Shown here piece by piece: positions 12,171 through 23,176 of a stretch of 64,000 nt of DNA. The notes below the pieces were generated by a model, which saw only the letters and a program-made list of their open reading frames with translations, had not been told where the DNA came from and made no database searches. A program made the position numbers and the translations under genes. Position 1 is the first letter of the stretch; each line of letters opens with the position of its first letter. This DNA is from Anthopleura xanthogrammica (lineage: Eukaryota > Cnidaria > Anthozoa > Actiniaria > Actiniidae): positions 15,093,357 through 15,157,356 of the forward strand of contig OZ025207.1 of NCBI GenBank assembly GCA_964019055.1, written 5' to 3'.

Positions 12171-13700
12171 TATTCAACGTCATGTTTTCTATGGTTAAAA
12201 TGTACTTAAATTACTTTTCTACTGATAACCAGGGGAAAAAGTGTGTAGAAGAATAGCTTTTGAATCAACAATTCTTGTAGTTGCGGCTTTGGATTCAAGT
12301 AGATTGTAGGATGTTAGAAAACTGAAATTCGCCAGTTTGGACACTAAAATTTAAAAACTTCAGCTTCATATTTGTGTGCTTTTTGTGAAATGGAGACAAA
12401 AAGTTGAGTAATGTACAGGAGAGAAGACTATTTTCAAGAATAATTCCACTGTTACTGCAATTTCAAAACATTTTCTACACACCTTTTTAAAAATTGTTGG
12501 ACAGTTTCTTATTTTCTTCCAAAAAATAAGAGATAATATATAAATATATACATTTTTGACGTACTCCTGTAACTATTTATTTTCTTTAAATGAAAAAGAA
12601 ACTTTGCTACCAATAGAAATTCTGTGCCAGGGAACATTTATATGCTACTGTGCCTAAATATGGGCAGAACGTGCCGCGTGTGCGTACATACTTGGAATCT
12701 TTGGTTATGAATCTATTTATTGATAACATTCATAACAAAAATATATTATTACTGACTATTATAATAAATTGTGAAAAAATAATGTTTTTGTGGTTAATTT
12801 GTTTAAGGGTGTACCAAGTGGGTGTGTTGGTTTGTTTTCATGGACCACAGAGACAGGGGGATATAACCCCCACCCCCTGCACTTTTGTTCTTTTCCCATA
12901 CTAGTTTCTTATATTTTCCAATCTTTAACCCCCCCCCCCCCCCCCCCAACAGACATACACAAACTTTTTAGAGTGCACCGCAGTCCTTAGTTTTTGTTTC
13001 CAAACTTCTTGTTCACAGTTTCATCCTCTGTTTGGCTACAGTTTGAATGACTGTTCCTCTGTTCAAAATAAGGAATACAAGTAGGATTGAAAGGAAAAAA
13101 TGAACAAAAGAGAAATGATAGTATAGTATGGCCTTGAAATGTGAGGTGTGTATGTGAGAGATGAGGTAATTTTCAGCAATTCCCATCTTAACAATGTCAG
13201 CCCTTGCCTAGCATTCTGCAGATAATTTGATTACCCGGCTTCACTAAGCAGTATAAAGAAACATTGAATGGGAATGGTAACTTTTATCTTTGAAAGCTGA
13301 TGCTAAATGCTGAATATTTTGCTGATGACGTTCCACTCCTCTCCTCCCTGTCAACAAATACCTATACACTAACCTGCCTTTACACATGATTAATGACAGC
13401 AACTGGGACGTGTTTCGCAGTTGAGTATAACATATTTTGTATGATTTTTGTACCCCCTACCAACCCCACTATAGGCCTCCCAGACCCAGATACAGATTCG
13501 CTAGCCTCACCCATCAAATGATTTCTATTTCACTCTATCTTCCAGTCTGCTACATTTTGAAAAGGTTCCCCAGAGTTTGCATGACAGACAATTTTCTGCA
13601 CCTTTACAGAACCTAACAATAGAATGGGCTACCTGTGGTTGCACGTGACTAAAGAGGATTTGCGCAACATTCACATGCACACATCTCGTTCACGAGCATA

Positions 13701-13822
13701 GCGTAACGGCGCATTTTTGGGTTTTTTGGGGGACGGGGTGGGGAGCGAGAGAGGGGAACTGGGAACTTTCCCTCCTCCCCAGTCTCCCTCCCCCCCCCAA
13801 AAAACAAAATGCGCCGCTACGC
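13701..13822. repeat. Inverted repeat with G/C-homopolymer stem
   Basis: GCGTAACGGCGCATTTTTGG at the left and CAAAATGCGCCGCTACGC at the right pair, continuing into a T/G-rich strand opposite a C/A-rich strand. Likely a short MITE. Confidence 0.55.
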
Positions 13823-14441
13823 AACTACGCAGGCTATCACGAGCAGTACATTTTCAGGACACGGATTTCATGACTCGAATATCTTCCTTGCTCAATTCTG
13901 TTCTAAAATTTGACGATTTACGATGTTTTTTAACTTTGACTTTGACTTGCTACGTCAGTGGCATTGTGCAGCGGATGACTCAACAAATTTACACAGGTAT
14001 CCCAGAAAGTTCCTAATGAAGTTCATATCTGACCGCCATTTTGTAGACTGTCATCTTGTGTTAATAACGTCTGGCTGATTTGGTAAGTTGTTTTGCTTTC
14101 TTTATTAATATAACTAATGTAATGAATGCACCAATATGTACATGTTTGATAAGATGACATTTTAGATGAGAAGACAAGGATGGACACTAGGGGGAGGAGG
14201 GTTGGGGGGTCAAGTCCTTCCTGTTCGTTCTGTACCCTTTGATGAATCCTACTGTTCTTTTACAATATTATAATGCTACATCCTATCATATTAGTATCTG
14301 GACACCTAACTCCCCCCTTCCCCCCAAAAGCTTTGTTGAACTTTTGAAAAGCCGGAATCTGGAACCTGTTAAATCAGTGGGACTTTTGGAACCTGGAATT
14401 TATCATTAATAAACCCTTTTAGCTTGGGCGTAATGTTTTCT

Positions 14442-14520
14442 AGCCTCCTGCGCAGCCGCTGTGAGGCGCTTCCGGTTCCCGTCATTCCCCCACATTCACA
14501 GCAGCTGCGCAGGAGGCTAA
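14442..14520. mobile_element. Short GC-rich hairpin insertion
   Basis: TAGCCTCCTGCGCAGC at the left is the reverse complement of GCTGCGCAGGAGGCTA at the right, enclosing a GC-rich loop. It is inserted in the left arm of the family A MITE at 14405. Confidence 0.65.
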
Positions 14521-14576
14521 ATGTTTTCCCATTTCAGACCACATGTCATTCCCTAGAGTATCATTTCCTTGTTTAA

Positions 14577-15646
14577 GGTATCAGGGTACCCCTAGCGATC
14601 GGTGTTCATTCAACTCAATATAACGCTAAACCATTTCAGCAAACCCGCAATAAAGTATACATTTTCTGAAAGCTGAATAAATGTAGAAGCTGTTCACTTC
14701 TTTATTTTTGTAAATTAAATTTATCCTTTTGAGTTAGAGCGAATTATCCAAATTTTCACATGGGTCTCTTCGCGGAGTTCGATGACAGCCGGTATTGATT
14801 TGAAACCAATGCTTATTATCTTTCTGAGATCCCGGGATATCACTTGTCAAAAGTGTGTCTCCGATTTTTGATTAATTGCCCCGTTGCGTTTTTATACGCG
14901 CCTAAAATTGTAACACTACTAAATTAGGTGTATCCGATACAAAATCTACAATAACTTAAAAAAAAAACAAGATATCAAAAATCGGAGACACCCTTTTGAA
15001 GAAAAACTATCTGATATGACTTTCGCAAAATTTCAGGTAAATCGGTCAAATTCCCTTTGACAACGAACTAAAAACGTAAGGGTAACTGAACGCAAATTCA
15101 CTTTCGAGAAAAACGTAAAATTGTTTTTGAAGCTCAGAAGCACCTTTTGTTGACACAAGGGGATTAAGATACCACAAGATGTTGCCGATGACAGATGAAG
15201 TAACGAGAAACCAAGATCGTATTACGTTATTATTGTTGTTTTGAGTGGAAAGTTCCGGCAAATTCTTAGTTGTTTAGTAATAATTTTTGAGGAATTAATC
15301 AATATTATCAAAGTTAGACGTTTTGATTTGCTAATGGTCCAGTTTCCATACGCCTAAGTATGGAGAAAAGCGAGGAAGCGACAAGAAAACAAAACAAATG
15401 TCTACAAGCGCTTTAAATCAAAATACAATGCTTTATAGAGACGTGACAACAAATCGTTGACAAGTGATGTCAGCAACAAATTGAAGATTATTAAAGCAAA
15501 AAAATCGTTTTTCGTTTATTACTCGTTATTAAAAATCGCCATTGGAAATTTATATTTGGAAAATAATAGCTTATTGTGTATTCTCTCGAAAAATGTAAAA
15601 ACCTAAAAATCGACCTTTTGGAGCAATTTTGGGGTACCCTGATACC
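14577..15646. mobile_element. TTAA-flanked non-autonomous DNA transposon (piggyBac-like by target site)
   Basis: Perfect 16-bp terminal inverted repeats (GGTATCAGGGTACCCC at 14577-14592; inverse at 15631-15646) are each bounded by TTAA (14573-14576, 15647-15650). TTAA duplications are the hallmark of the piggyBac superfamily. The 1.07-kb interior has no long reading frame, so it is non-autonomous. It lies inside a family A MITE. Confidence 0.75.
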
Positions 15647-15768
15647 TTAATGGTGGTTGCGCACGAGAGGACTAGCAACACCTCACACTTTAAAATGCAC
15701 GTTGCCGACCCTGTGTTTTAAAAGTCATCGACCGAGTTATTGCAATATTCAATATGTTTTGTATTTAG

Positions 15769-15769
15769 C

Positions 15770-15798
<29 letters not shown>
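15769..15798. repeat. Poly(C) tract, 30 bases
   Basis: Uninterrupted C run in the interior of the split family A MITE region, just right of the TTAA element. Confidence 0.95.
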
Positions 15799-15801
<3 letters not shown>

Positions 15802-16114
15802 TCACTTTGAAATGTGCTCCGCCATCACTGAACAAAGCATTTTATTCTCGAGGGAATGACACGTGTTCTAAAATGGGAAAACATTAGATCCAAGCTAAAT
15901 AGGCAATGTGCATCAAAGCTCACAAAGCAATCTGGGAAAGTGAGTCCTGTGAAATGGAACAGCGAAAGCATTCGGTGAATAATTGTTGATTATTTTCTAA
16001 AAGAAAACTTCGATTGCACGTACGAAAACAATCTTTATTGCGCGCAATGTTGCACCGTGTGTCGCGCCTTAACTTGCGCTAAGGAGAGACTACCTTGATT
16101 ATCTTGAGTATCCT

Positions 16115-17058
16115 GATTATTTTGCATCGCCAACTATTCCGGCCATGCGCCCGCGATGCGTCAGCGGTAATCATAATAAATGCTTTACAAAATGGCTACT
16201 GAATTTTGTAAGGAAATGTATGGGGATCATAACTAATATCGCAAATAAGAATATAAATAATAAATACCTGCAGTTTGCCGGAGTGAAATCTTATTAAGGA
16301 ACATGAGATGGTCTCAGAATCATAAAAATTCAGTTGTAATGTTAACATTTTACTTTTCGTTTCAACTTGTCTTCACGAAGGCCTTTCATCCCATACATTC
16401 CTTTGTGCCTATAGTGAAATTTGATGAAAATGAGGAAAAAGCAAGTCTGGTAAGTATACTTCAAGGATTGGAATTTCATTTGCCGGACCGGATCAATAAA
16501 CTAGACCCGTTTGACAACCAAATACCAAATTTTGAAGCTCAAAACAAGAATATTTACTTTTCGTTTTTTCGTCTAAAAACGCATAAAAATTGAAAAGTCC
16601 CAAACCTGGTTCATCATCAGTCTCCGCTGTTTCTTGTTCACGTCACAGTCCGAAATCATGAGCGATGTTTACCCGAAAAAAACGAGAAAAGTAGGACAAT
16701 CTTGGTACCAAAATTCAAATCAGAAACTCAGCTTTCCAATGCCGCAATTCATTCTGAGATTACGGCAAAGCGAATTATGTTGTCAGCAGTTAAACCTGTG
16801 ACAATTTTACTTCCGGTGAAAATGCCCGCGAAATTCAGAGACGTTTGCGGGAAAATTTATTTTTTTCAAAACAACACTGCCTTCTTCATGACGGATTTCT
16901 TGACAAATTTAGATCTTACCAAGCTCTTGAATGCTTTAAAAGATGAAGATATTAACAGTCTAGAATATGTAAAAAACAGGAACAATCTAGTGCATTTATT
17001 ATGATTACCGCTGACGCAAAACGGGCGCACAAGACCGATATAGTTGGCGATGATTATC
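16115..17058. mobile_element. Inverted-repeat element carrying the first exon of the small secreted-protein model
   Basis: The left arm 16115-16183 and right arm 16992-17058 are inverted copies sharing CATCGCCAACTAT, GCGCCCG and GCGTCAGCGGTAATCATAAT, with a few mismatches and indels. The 0.8-kb interior holds the frames 16303-16593 and 16702-17004. I see no clear target duplication. It could be a DNA transposon remnant or a local inverted duplication. Confidence 0.6.
16248..16260 (+). promoter_or_regulatory. TATA-like sequence before the 16.3-kb small gene
   Basis: AGAATATAAATAATA lies about 50 bases before the ATG at 16303. In AT-rich DNA this is weak evidence by itself. Confidence 0.2.
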
Positions 17059-17340
17059 TGAAGTTTTTCCTGTACCCGCCTCTCTACATGCGAGTGATGT
17101 TATGCGTTTGAAAGGGGCTTCCCTGTTGGCTGATCTCCAGTGCAATCCCTTGTTTCTTCTTCACACAAATTATTTATAATCCAAACTAATAAACATTTCT
17201 TATTTTCTTTCTAGCATTTTGGTGAAAAGGGGAGACTGTTCAATGAAGAGAGGTTATCTTCTATTTACCAAGAGAATCAGTATCTAAGTATGAAGAGACT
17301 TTATTACAAGAACTATGTATGGAGTACCATTAGTTCGTGA
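16303..17340 (+). CDS. Putative two-exon small secreted protein (90 residues)
   Basis: Exon 1 is 16303-16449 (49 codons, ends at a perfect GTAAGT donor, phase 0); exon 2 is 17215-17340 (41 codons plus TGA), after TTCTTTCTAG. They join in frame. The product starts with a hydrophobic stretch (VVMLTFYFSFQLVFTKA) resembling a signal peptide, then HPIHSFVPIVKFDENEEK, then a Lys/Tyr-rich end (MKRLYYKNYVW). A TATAAATA sequence lies about 50 bases before the ATG. I recognise no family. The exon-1 frame also runs on into the intron to 16593, so an unspliced 96-residue form is possible, and a second frame (16702-17004, 100 codons) lies in the intron. Exon 1 and most of the intron sit inside an inverted-repeat element (16115-17058); exon 2 does not. 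The whole model could therefore be chance reading frames of a mobile element. Confidence 0.35.
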
Positions 17341-17476
17341 CCACAACTGAGGACAGAAAAATGGACCAACAAAAATGGACCAAAACGAAACCAAATAAGT
17401 TGCAACTTGCTCAACTATTTCAAGCAGAAAGGCGTAAAGGTAACTTTATCATTTCTTGAACGTTGGATTGGTGAGA

Positions 17477-17682
17477 AATAGTCCCCTTCGCAGTTCCCTT
17501 TGTCATCTTTGAGGGTAGCCGTGCCTTTGCATCGAAGCGAGACATGAGGTGACCTTGCAATGATAGAGACGTGAATAATTGTCCAAGATGTTAAAAAAGG
17601 TCTCAATCATTGCAAATCTCGCTTCGATGCAAAGGCAAGGCTACCCTCAAAGATGGCAAAGGGAACTGTGATGGGAACTATT
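17477..17682. mobile_element. Hairpin MITE family C
   Basis: It begins AATAGTCCCCTTCGCAGTTC and ends with the inverted GGGAACTGTGATGGGAACTATT-like terminus. Long inner arms pair GAGGGTAGCCGTGCCTTTGC with GCAAAGGCAAGGCTACCCTC. A second copy lies at 52608-52818. Confidence 0.8.
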
Positions 17683-18735
17683 GGTATTTTTTTACTTGTT
17701 TCCAAATGCCCCCCCCCCCCCCCCCTTCCCCAAGATTTGTTAAGCCACGAATTTTATAGAAGACCATTTGTGCATTGCTGGGGATGTTAAGTTGAAGAGG
17801 ATGATCATCTGTTATTCATCTGTTATTCAGACGTACGTTTTGGGATTGACAGCTAGATTGAGTGAGTGTAAAGCATACAACGTGATACCAGCCTAAGAGG
17901 CCTGTCGGCAGCCGTAATGAACCATTTGTTTGATCAATGGTACTCTTCTATAACTGAGATTCAATCTAGGATTAGCTGTACATTGGCTTTGAATAACTCT
18001 GCGCAGGTACGAGATGCTCATTTTTGCTAAACTTTGCACAGAAGAACATTGTAGAGAAAGGTTCACAATCCCGTCGATACAATTGAATTTGCTGGATTTG
18101 CAACACCATTCGAATTTGAATATAACCCAACAAGTCCATACAATAGAAACGCAATAGAAACCGGTGTTAAAAAAAAGCCATATAACTAAAGAGTTCCCTG
18201 AAAAAAAATAACGTTTGCACGAGAAGCCTTGTTTGAATAGACGACTTGCAATTCTGGATTAAAAATCATGACGTTACAAGTTAAGGGATGGAAGCAGCCC
18301 AGCCCAACAGACATACTTAAGGCGCAGACACACGATGCAACACTGCGTGCAATATTTCAGGAAATATTGCAGAAGTAGGATAGTTTTCTACTTCATCAAC
18401 ACACAATGTCACATGGCTCGCAATATCAATTGCCTGGCGCGTAACTGATGTTGTACCGTTTGTCCATAGCTTTAGACAATTCTAGCTTGCGGACAACAAA
18501 GAAAAAATCTTAAAATCACGAGCGAGCGTCCTGGACAAGGAGATTAAAGCATTTTTTTAGACAGCAAACAAAGCTAGTACAGTATCTGCTAGACCTGCTA
18601 ACATAAGTCAAAGAAGATAGAACCATTACAAGAAGGGCGAACATTGGCACTAGCACGGAAACCCCTTATATAACAGAGAGAAGGGTCTGGGGGAGAAAGG
18701 AACAGCCAGTAAAATAAATAGATTGATCAGAGGTT

Positions 18736-18830
18736 CGAGTTGGCATTACAGTGCATTGTGGGACTGAAATAGATGCCGTTTTGGAAATATATCCCTCAAC
18801 AGCCCCACAGTGCACTGTAATGCCATCTCG
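18736..18830. repeat. Short hairpin, 27-bp arms
   Basis: 18736-18762 (CGAGTTGGCATTACAGTGCA...) pairs with 18804-18830 (...TGCACTGTAATGCCATCTCG) with three mismatches. Confidence 0.65.
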
Positions 18831-19640
18831 ACCTAGTTTCTTCCTCAACCTATTTTCCTTTGGTATAATTGAGAGAGAAAAATAGACTGCTGATGTAGGA
18901 CGTTAAACTTGTCACACATGCATGTGTGAGGTATCTTAGCAACGCTGTCAAAAAAAAAATACAATATGATTTTGACAGCCGTCACGCCAAATTACATTTA
19001 CGCATTATTCGTAATCCGGTTAAAAACCGGTTTAAAACTGATTTTGTTGTCCACAATCGGTGGCATAGCAAAAGAAACGTCCTACGTCAGCAGAGTATAT
19101 TTTATCCTTCAATTAATAGCTGGGTTTCACTTGACGTCATTTCCTGTCTTGTGCAGAATGTTCATCACCTGAATCACAAGTTTTCAATAGCATTCTTTCT
19201 GGTTGACAGCACATGGTGGTCAGTGTTTGACCACCATTTGGAGCAGATAATGAGATTCAAAGACTTTTATCAGCTGATCGAAACCCAGCTATACAAGAAA
19301 TAGACTCTACTCGCAGGGAAGAAATGTGTAATGGGGGTGTCCAAGATGAAAAAAAGTGACGATATCGTGATGTCATCAATAACCCTGATCTGGCTGATTG
19401 AAATAGTACTTATATTTATTTGGGGGGTGTCCTGTGCACCAATGGACCCCCCTCGATCTGCCCTTGAGTAAGATTTGATTTATGTAACAAGTCTCATAGT
19501 GTTAGGGACTGGTTTAAATTAGCAGGGGGAGGAGGGGTCAAAACTATTTTTCGTAAAACAATAATAAACCTTCCTGAGTTTTCCTATGTGGATCATCACA
19601 TTCTTGACCTAGTTCATATTCCATATTCTTTTTGTTTCAG

Positions 19641-20124
19641 TATTTGGACCCTCTTTTGACTGAAGACGCAAGCACATCGAATAGAGGACTGTGTTGAGCA
19701 GTGCTACGAAGTCATCGGTTCAACCTGGCCACAAAACAACAAGTCTTGCCAGTAAGCATATATATATTGAATGATATTTCAAATAACTTTCTGGAAAGTA
19801 GCAGCATGGGGGTTGCCATCCTGGCTGGAGGTTTGCAATGATAGACCTGGTGACCCACTATTTACTGGCTCTAATCATGCCTCCTCTTGTTTCCTTATTC
19901 CCCTTTGCTAACATACCCAGTCTATTATAACATGCTATTCATGATGTGTTTGTTCAGGTAAGAGAGTATTGAAATTCTATTGAACCTCCTTTAAACGTGA
20001 TAATTTTTTATTGTTTTAGTATTTAGACCTCCTTTAGAAAGAAAATGCATGTGTCGAGCAGTGCTACGAAGTCATCTGTTCATCTCGACATGCAGGCATC
20101 AAGTCTTAGGCAAGAGTCTTGCAA
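19641..20124 (+). other. Tandemly duplicated exon-like block
   Basis: 19641-19751 (preceded by TTTTTGTTTCAG, followed by GTAAGC) and 20020-20124 (preceded by TTATTGTTTTAG, followed by GTGAAC) are diverged copies sharing GAGCAGTGCTACGAAGTCAT. Stops occur at different places in the two, so they look non-coding, or are alternative terminal exons of an unseen gene. Confidence 0.4.
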
Positions 20125-20225
20125 GTGAACGTTATATATATTTCAATGAGATAGATTTAGTTTTTGGATAGTGATGTGGATGGAGGTTAAGAGCTGTAGA
20201 ATATAGCTGATTTAGACATAGATTT

Positions 20226-20317
20226 GATGGATGGATGGATGGATGGATGGATGGATGGATGGATGGATGGATGGATGGATGGATGGATGGATGGATGGAT
20301 GGATGGATGGATGGATG
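20226..20317. repeat. (TGGA)n tetranucleotide array
   Basis: About 23 uninterrupted TGGA units in sequence with no gene. Confidence 0.98.
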
Positions 20318-21576
20318 AAAATTCATGAGAAAAGGAGAAAAGTATGATGAAACTAGACGGTAAAAAATGGAGAGAGAAAAAACACCAATTAAAGGTTTAC
20401 AAGCAAAAAAAGACGATTGAATGTTGCGATAAAAGATAAAGGATAGAAAAAAATAGGACAAACAAGAATAGCGAAGAAAGATTAAAGGATAAAAGGTAAA
20501 AACAGAATGAAAGGAAAAAATGAAAAGAGAGTTCTATACTAAACAAAGCGAAGTGAGGTTCAAATATATATAATTAATAACTTTACAAATTTGCAAATAA
20601 AGTTTTGCAATAAAAGTGATTTTTATTAAAGCGATTTTTTTTTAAATACAGAACTTTAGTTATCATTTTATGTTCTTCCCCCCCCTACCCCCCCCCCCCC
20701 CCCTGCACCACCACCAAGCCCACACCCAAGTGACTACAGCCTCTACACACCGCTTTCAAAATCATCTTGAATGCGAGGCTTACAAGACAAACAAAAGAAA
20801 TACGAGACATTCCTCCGACAAAAGTTGTGAATTCTTTTGTGTTTTCCTGTTGAGCTCATTCTCAAGGTACTTGTGACCGTACAATGATCCATCAACACCC
20901 CGTCCGTCACCAAGAAACAAAGAAGTAATACTCAAGGGATTGACATAAGAAAGAAAAACGGGAAACACTACTAGTTAAATAAAGGCTTTTATTTGTAAAG
21001 TGCTAGATTCTTCGAGGCTTGCCTTTTTGTTTCATGACAAAGAATGCTGATTCTATGAAAGAAAGAAATGATGCTCGAGGGAACGACGTGACTAAAACAC
21101 GGAGCACCGTCAAAACATTACACTCAAAAACTAAAACTATATCTTTAAAGTGCTAAATTCTTTGGGACTCGCGGCCCTTCTAATTTATATTCTCTTCATG
21201 ACAGAAATAAAACTTGCACGGGTTTCGACCATATTCACCCAAAAATGACGTCATGTATTGTTACTTTGTTCATTTTAGTCTCGTGTTATTCCCTCGGGTA
21301 GTTGTTTTATTCTACGCTTGAAAACACTTATTCGAACTAAAATAAAGGAAAAAACAAATATGCGCATAATTTACTAGTATCAAACAGACGATCCGTTAGG
21401 TTTGCTTCGAGAAGTTAACTCAAGACAGGAGCGCGAAGTGGCGAAGGAACAGAATTATGCGACCAACAAAGCCCAAGACGCCTGGGTTTATAGCTACTGC
21501 CGATCCAAGATTTACCAGCTCAAACCATTGGAAATTCGATTGACGGAAGCCAAAATCCCAGGCCACTAGAATTATA

Positions 21577-21805
21577 AAGGCCCATTTGTTTACACTCGTG
21601 ATTTTTGTGGTGATTTTACGTGCAATTTTTGTGACGTTTTTGGTGATAATCGAGAATGTAAATGATGAACTCGTAAAGTTTTACTCCGAATAACCAAGAT
21701 TACCTGGACAAATATCTCTTTAGAAGCATATATTATATTTTCAAAAATCGCCGCAGAAATCGCACCAAAAATTGACGCAAAAATCGCCAGTGTAAAACGG
21801 GCCTT
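21577..21805. mobile_element. MITE with AAGGCCC termini
   Basis: The left end AAGGCCCATTTGTTTACACT and right end AGTGTAAAACGGGCCTT are inverted, and the inner arms repeat GATTTTTGTG/GCGATTTTT elements. No target duplication was identified with confidence. Confidence 0.6.
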
Positions 21806-22199
21806 CACTAGTTGTCTGGGTCGCGTTGTTTAAATGAAAAAAGGTTATAATAAAGTTAATAGTTTAAAGTGTAATAAAAAATGTTGACGCTGCATGCGTC
21901 TTGAAATAAATCTGTTTGTTGATTGTTGTCTCTGGGTGTAGTTTATTCTTGGTCAGGTGTCTCGATATCAAAAGGGTATTTTCAGCTGTTGTTATATTTT
22001 TCTCGTTTTCTTTTTTTATGGGTGTCGAGCAATACAGGGGAAAAGAAAAGACATCAGACAATAAAAGTTTAACGTTCTTTTATTACAAACTGCTTTATTT
22101 AATAAATACCAACTACAATGAAATAAACTGAACTCCCCCAAAATGATTTTTTTTCTACCAAAATGTGAAAAAACGCCCCAAAAAAACACAAAATTGGAG

Positions 22200-22221
22200 G
22201 TCACGTGACATGTCACGTGAC
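22200..22221. promoter_or_regulatory. Palindromic double E-box (two CLEAR-type sites)
   Basis: Two exact copies of GTCACGTGAC, at 22200-22209 and 22212-22221, are separated by AT; the whole 22-mer is itself a perfect palindrome. CACGTG is the E-box bound by Myc/Max, USF and MiT/TFE bHLH-zip factors, and GTCACGTGAC is the CLEAR consensus of the MiT/TFE lysosomal network. The site lies about 390 bases before the first splice donor of the putative transcript at 22.5 kb. Function is inferred from motif identity only. Confidence 0.5.
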
Positions 22222-23176
22222 TAATTAACATAATATAGTTTTTTTGCCTAAAACGGCCGTTTTTACGGGGTTTTACCCTTTGTTGAGTGCTAAAATGGCT
22301 TTTTCTACTCATTTTCAATGGTTTGGGCCAAAAACATTGCTTAAAAACCGCTAAATATTCGATATTTTCTCTCGAAAAAGTCCAGTTTTCCGCGGGTTCC
22401 CTGTGTAAAATGCTAGTATCCAGTCCTTGTGTATGTCACCTGCACATTTGCTGCACGCTGCAGTTGGTGATGGACGTTTGTTCAACTTGTGCAAATACAT
22501 GACGGGTTTTTGGCTGAAATTGTACAAGAACAAAGATGGTTATTAGCTCGTGCTCGACCTAACAGGGAGATAAGTACACAAGAACTATGAAAGGTAAGAA
22601 TTATTGCGTTTTTCTGCGTTTTTCTTTCGTTTTCTGTATTTTTGACCAGTTTAAAAATTTCGAATGTTCATTTCACCGGCTTCGTCCGCCATAACACGTG
22701 TTAACTTTGAACCCTGAGAAATACACTTTATCTGACAAGAAACAATTTAAATTTATCGTAAATATACTATTATAGTAAGTCTTGAACCAGTTTCTCTGCT
22801 TGACATTACGGTTATTTTGAGTTTTTACATATTTTGAAACTTTGGTTCTCAACGAAACATGGAACTTGACATGAAATGTGACATGAAACTTACAAACCTC
22901 CTCTCCCTCGTTAAAACCATCAAAATCCTAAATATTGATGTCCTAATAACTTATCTCTCTTCGTATTGCAGTTAAAACTCCCCATAAACCTGTCCAGTGA
23001 GCCTGTAACAAGATGGCTGTTGATACCTGACATCTGAGCCTGATAGCCATACTGTATCTTGACTCTATCAACCAATATATGCACACCAAACTGCAAGTTA
23101 ACCAAGTCCTGAATAGTTCAATATCGATCTTGTAATGATGGATTTACTGCACTAAAACAAGAAAAAAGACTGATAA

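Larger units (their letters stand above)
14405..15902. mobile_element. MITE family A copy split by nested insertions
   Basis: The left half (CCCTTTTAGCTTGGGCGTAA, then CCCATTTCAGACCACATGTC) ends near 14572. The right half (GGGAATGACACGTG, AAAATGGGAAAACATTAG, CCAAGCTAAATAGG) resumes near 15848. Between them lies the TTAA-flanked element 14577-15646. A small hairpin (14442-14520) interrupts the left arm. Confidence 0.65.
9654..16114. other. CHD 3' UTR and intergenic region
   Basis: After the CHD stop the DNA is AT-rich and has no convincing gene. It holds the MITEs and hairpins listed (10701, 11374, 12042, 13701, 14405-15902 nested) and poly(C) runs. The CHD poly(A) site could not be placed: AATAAA occurs only far downstream (for example near 11339). 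Confidence 0.7.
17341..22199. other. Intergenic, repeat-bearing
   Basis: Contains MITE family C (17477), the 18736 hairpin, the exon-like duplication (19641-20124), the TGGA array, and MITE 21577. A 125-codon frame at 18926-19303 (ending FYQLIETQLYKK) has no recognisable domain or splice context and is not called. Confidence 0.6.

Noticed and set aside
18926..19303. 125-codon plus frame ending FYQLIETQLYKK
   Set aside because: Longest non-repeat frame in the gap, but no family, signal or splice support; it could be a transposon remnant, so it is noted only in the region entry.
20132..20461. 109-codon minus frame with PSIH repeats
   Set aside because: Generated by the TGGA tetranucleotide array.
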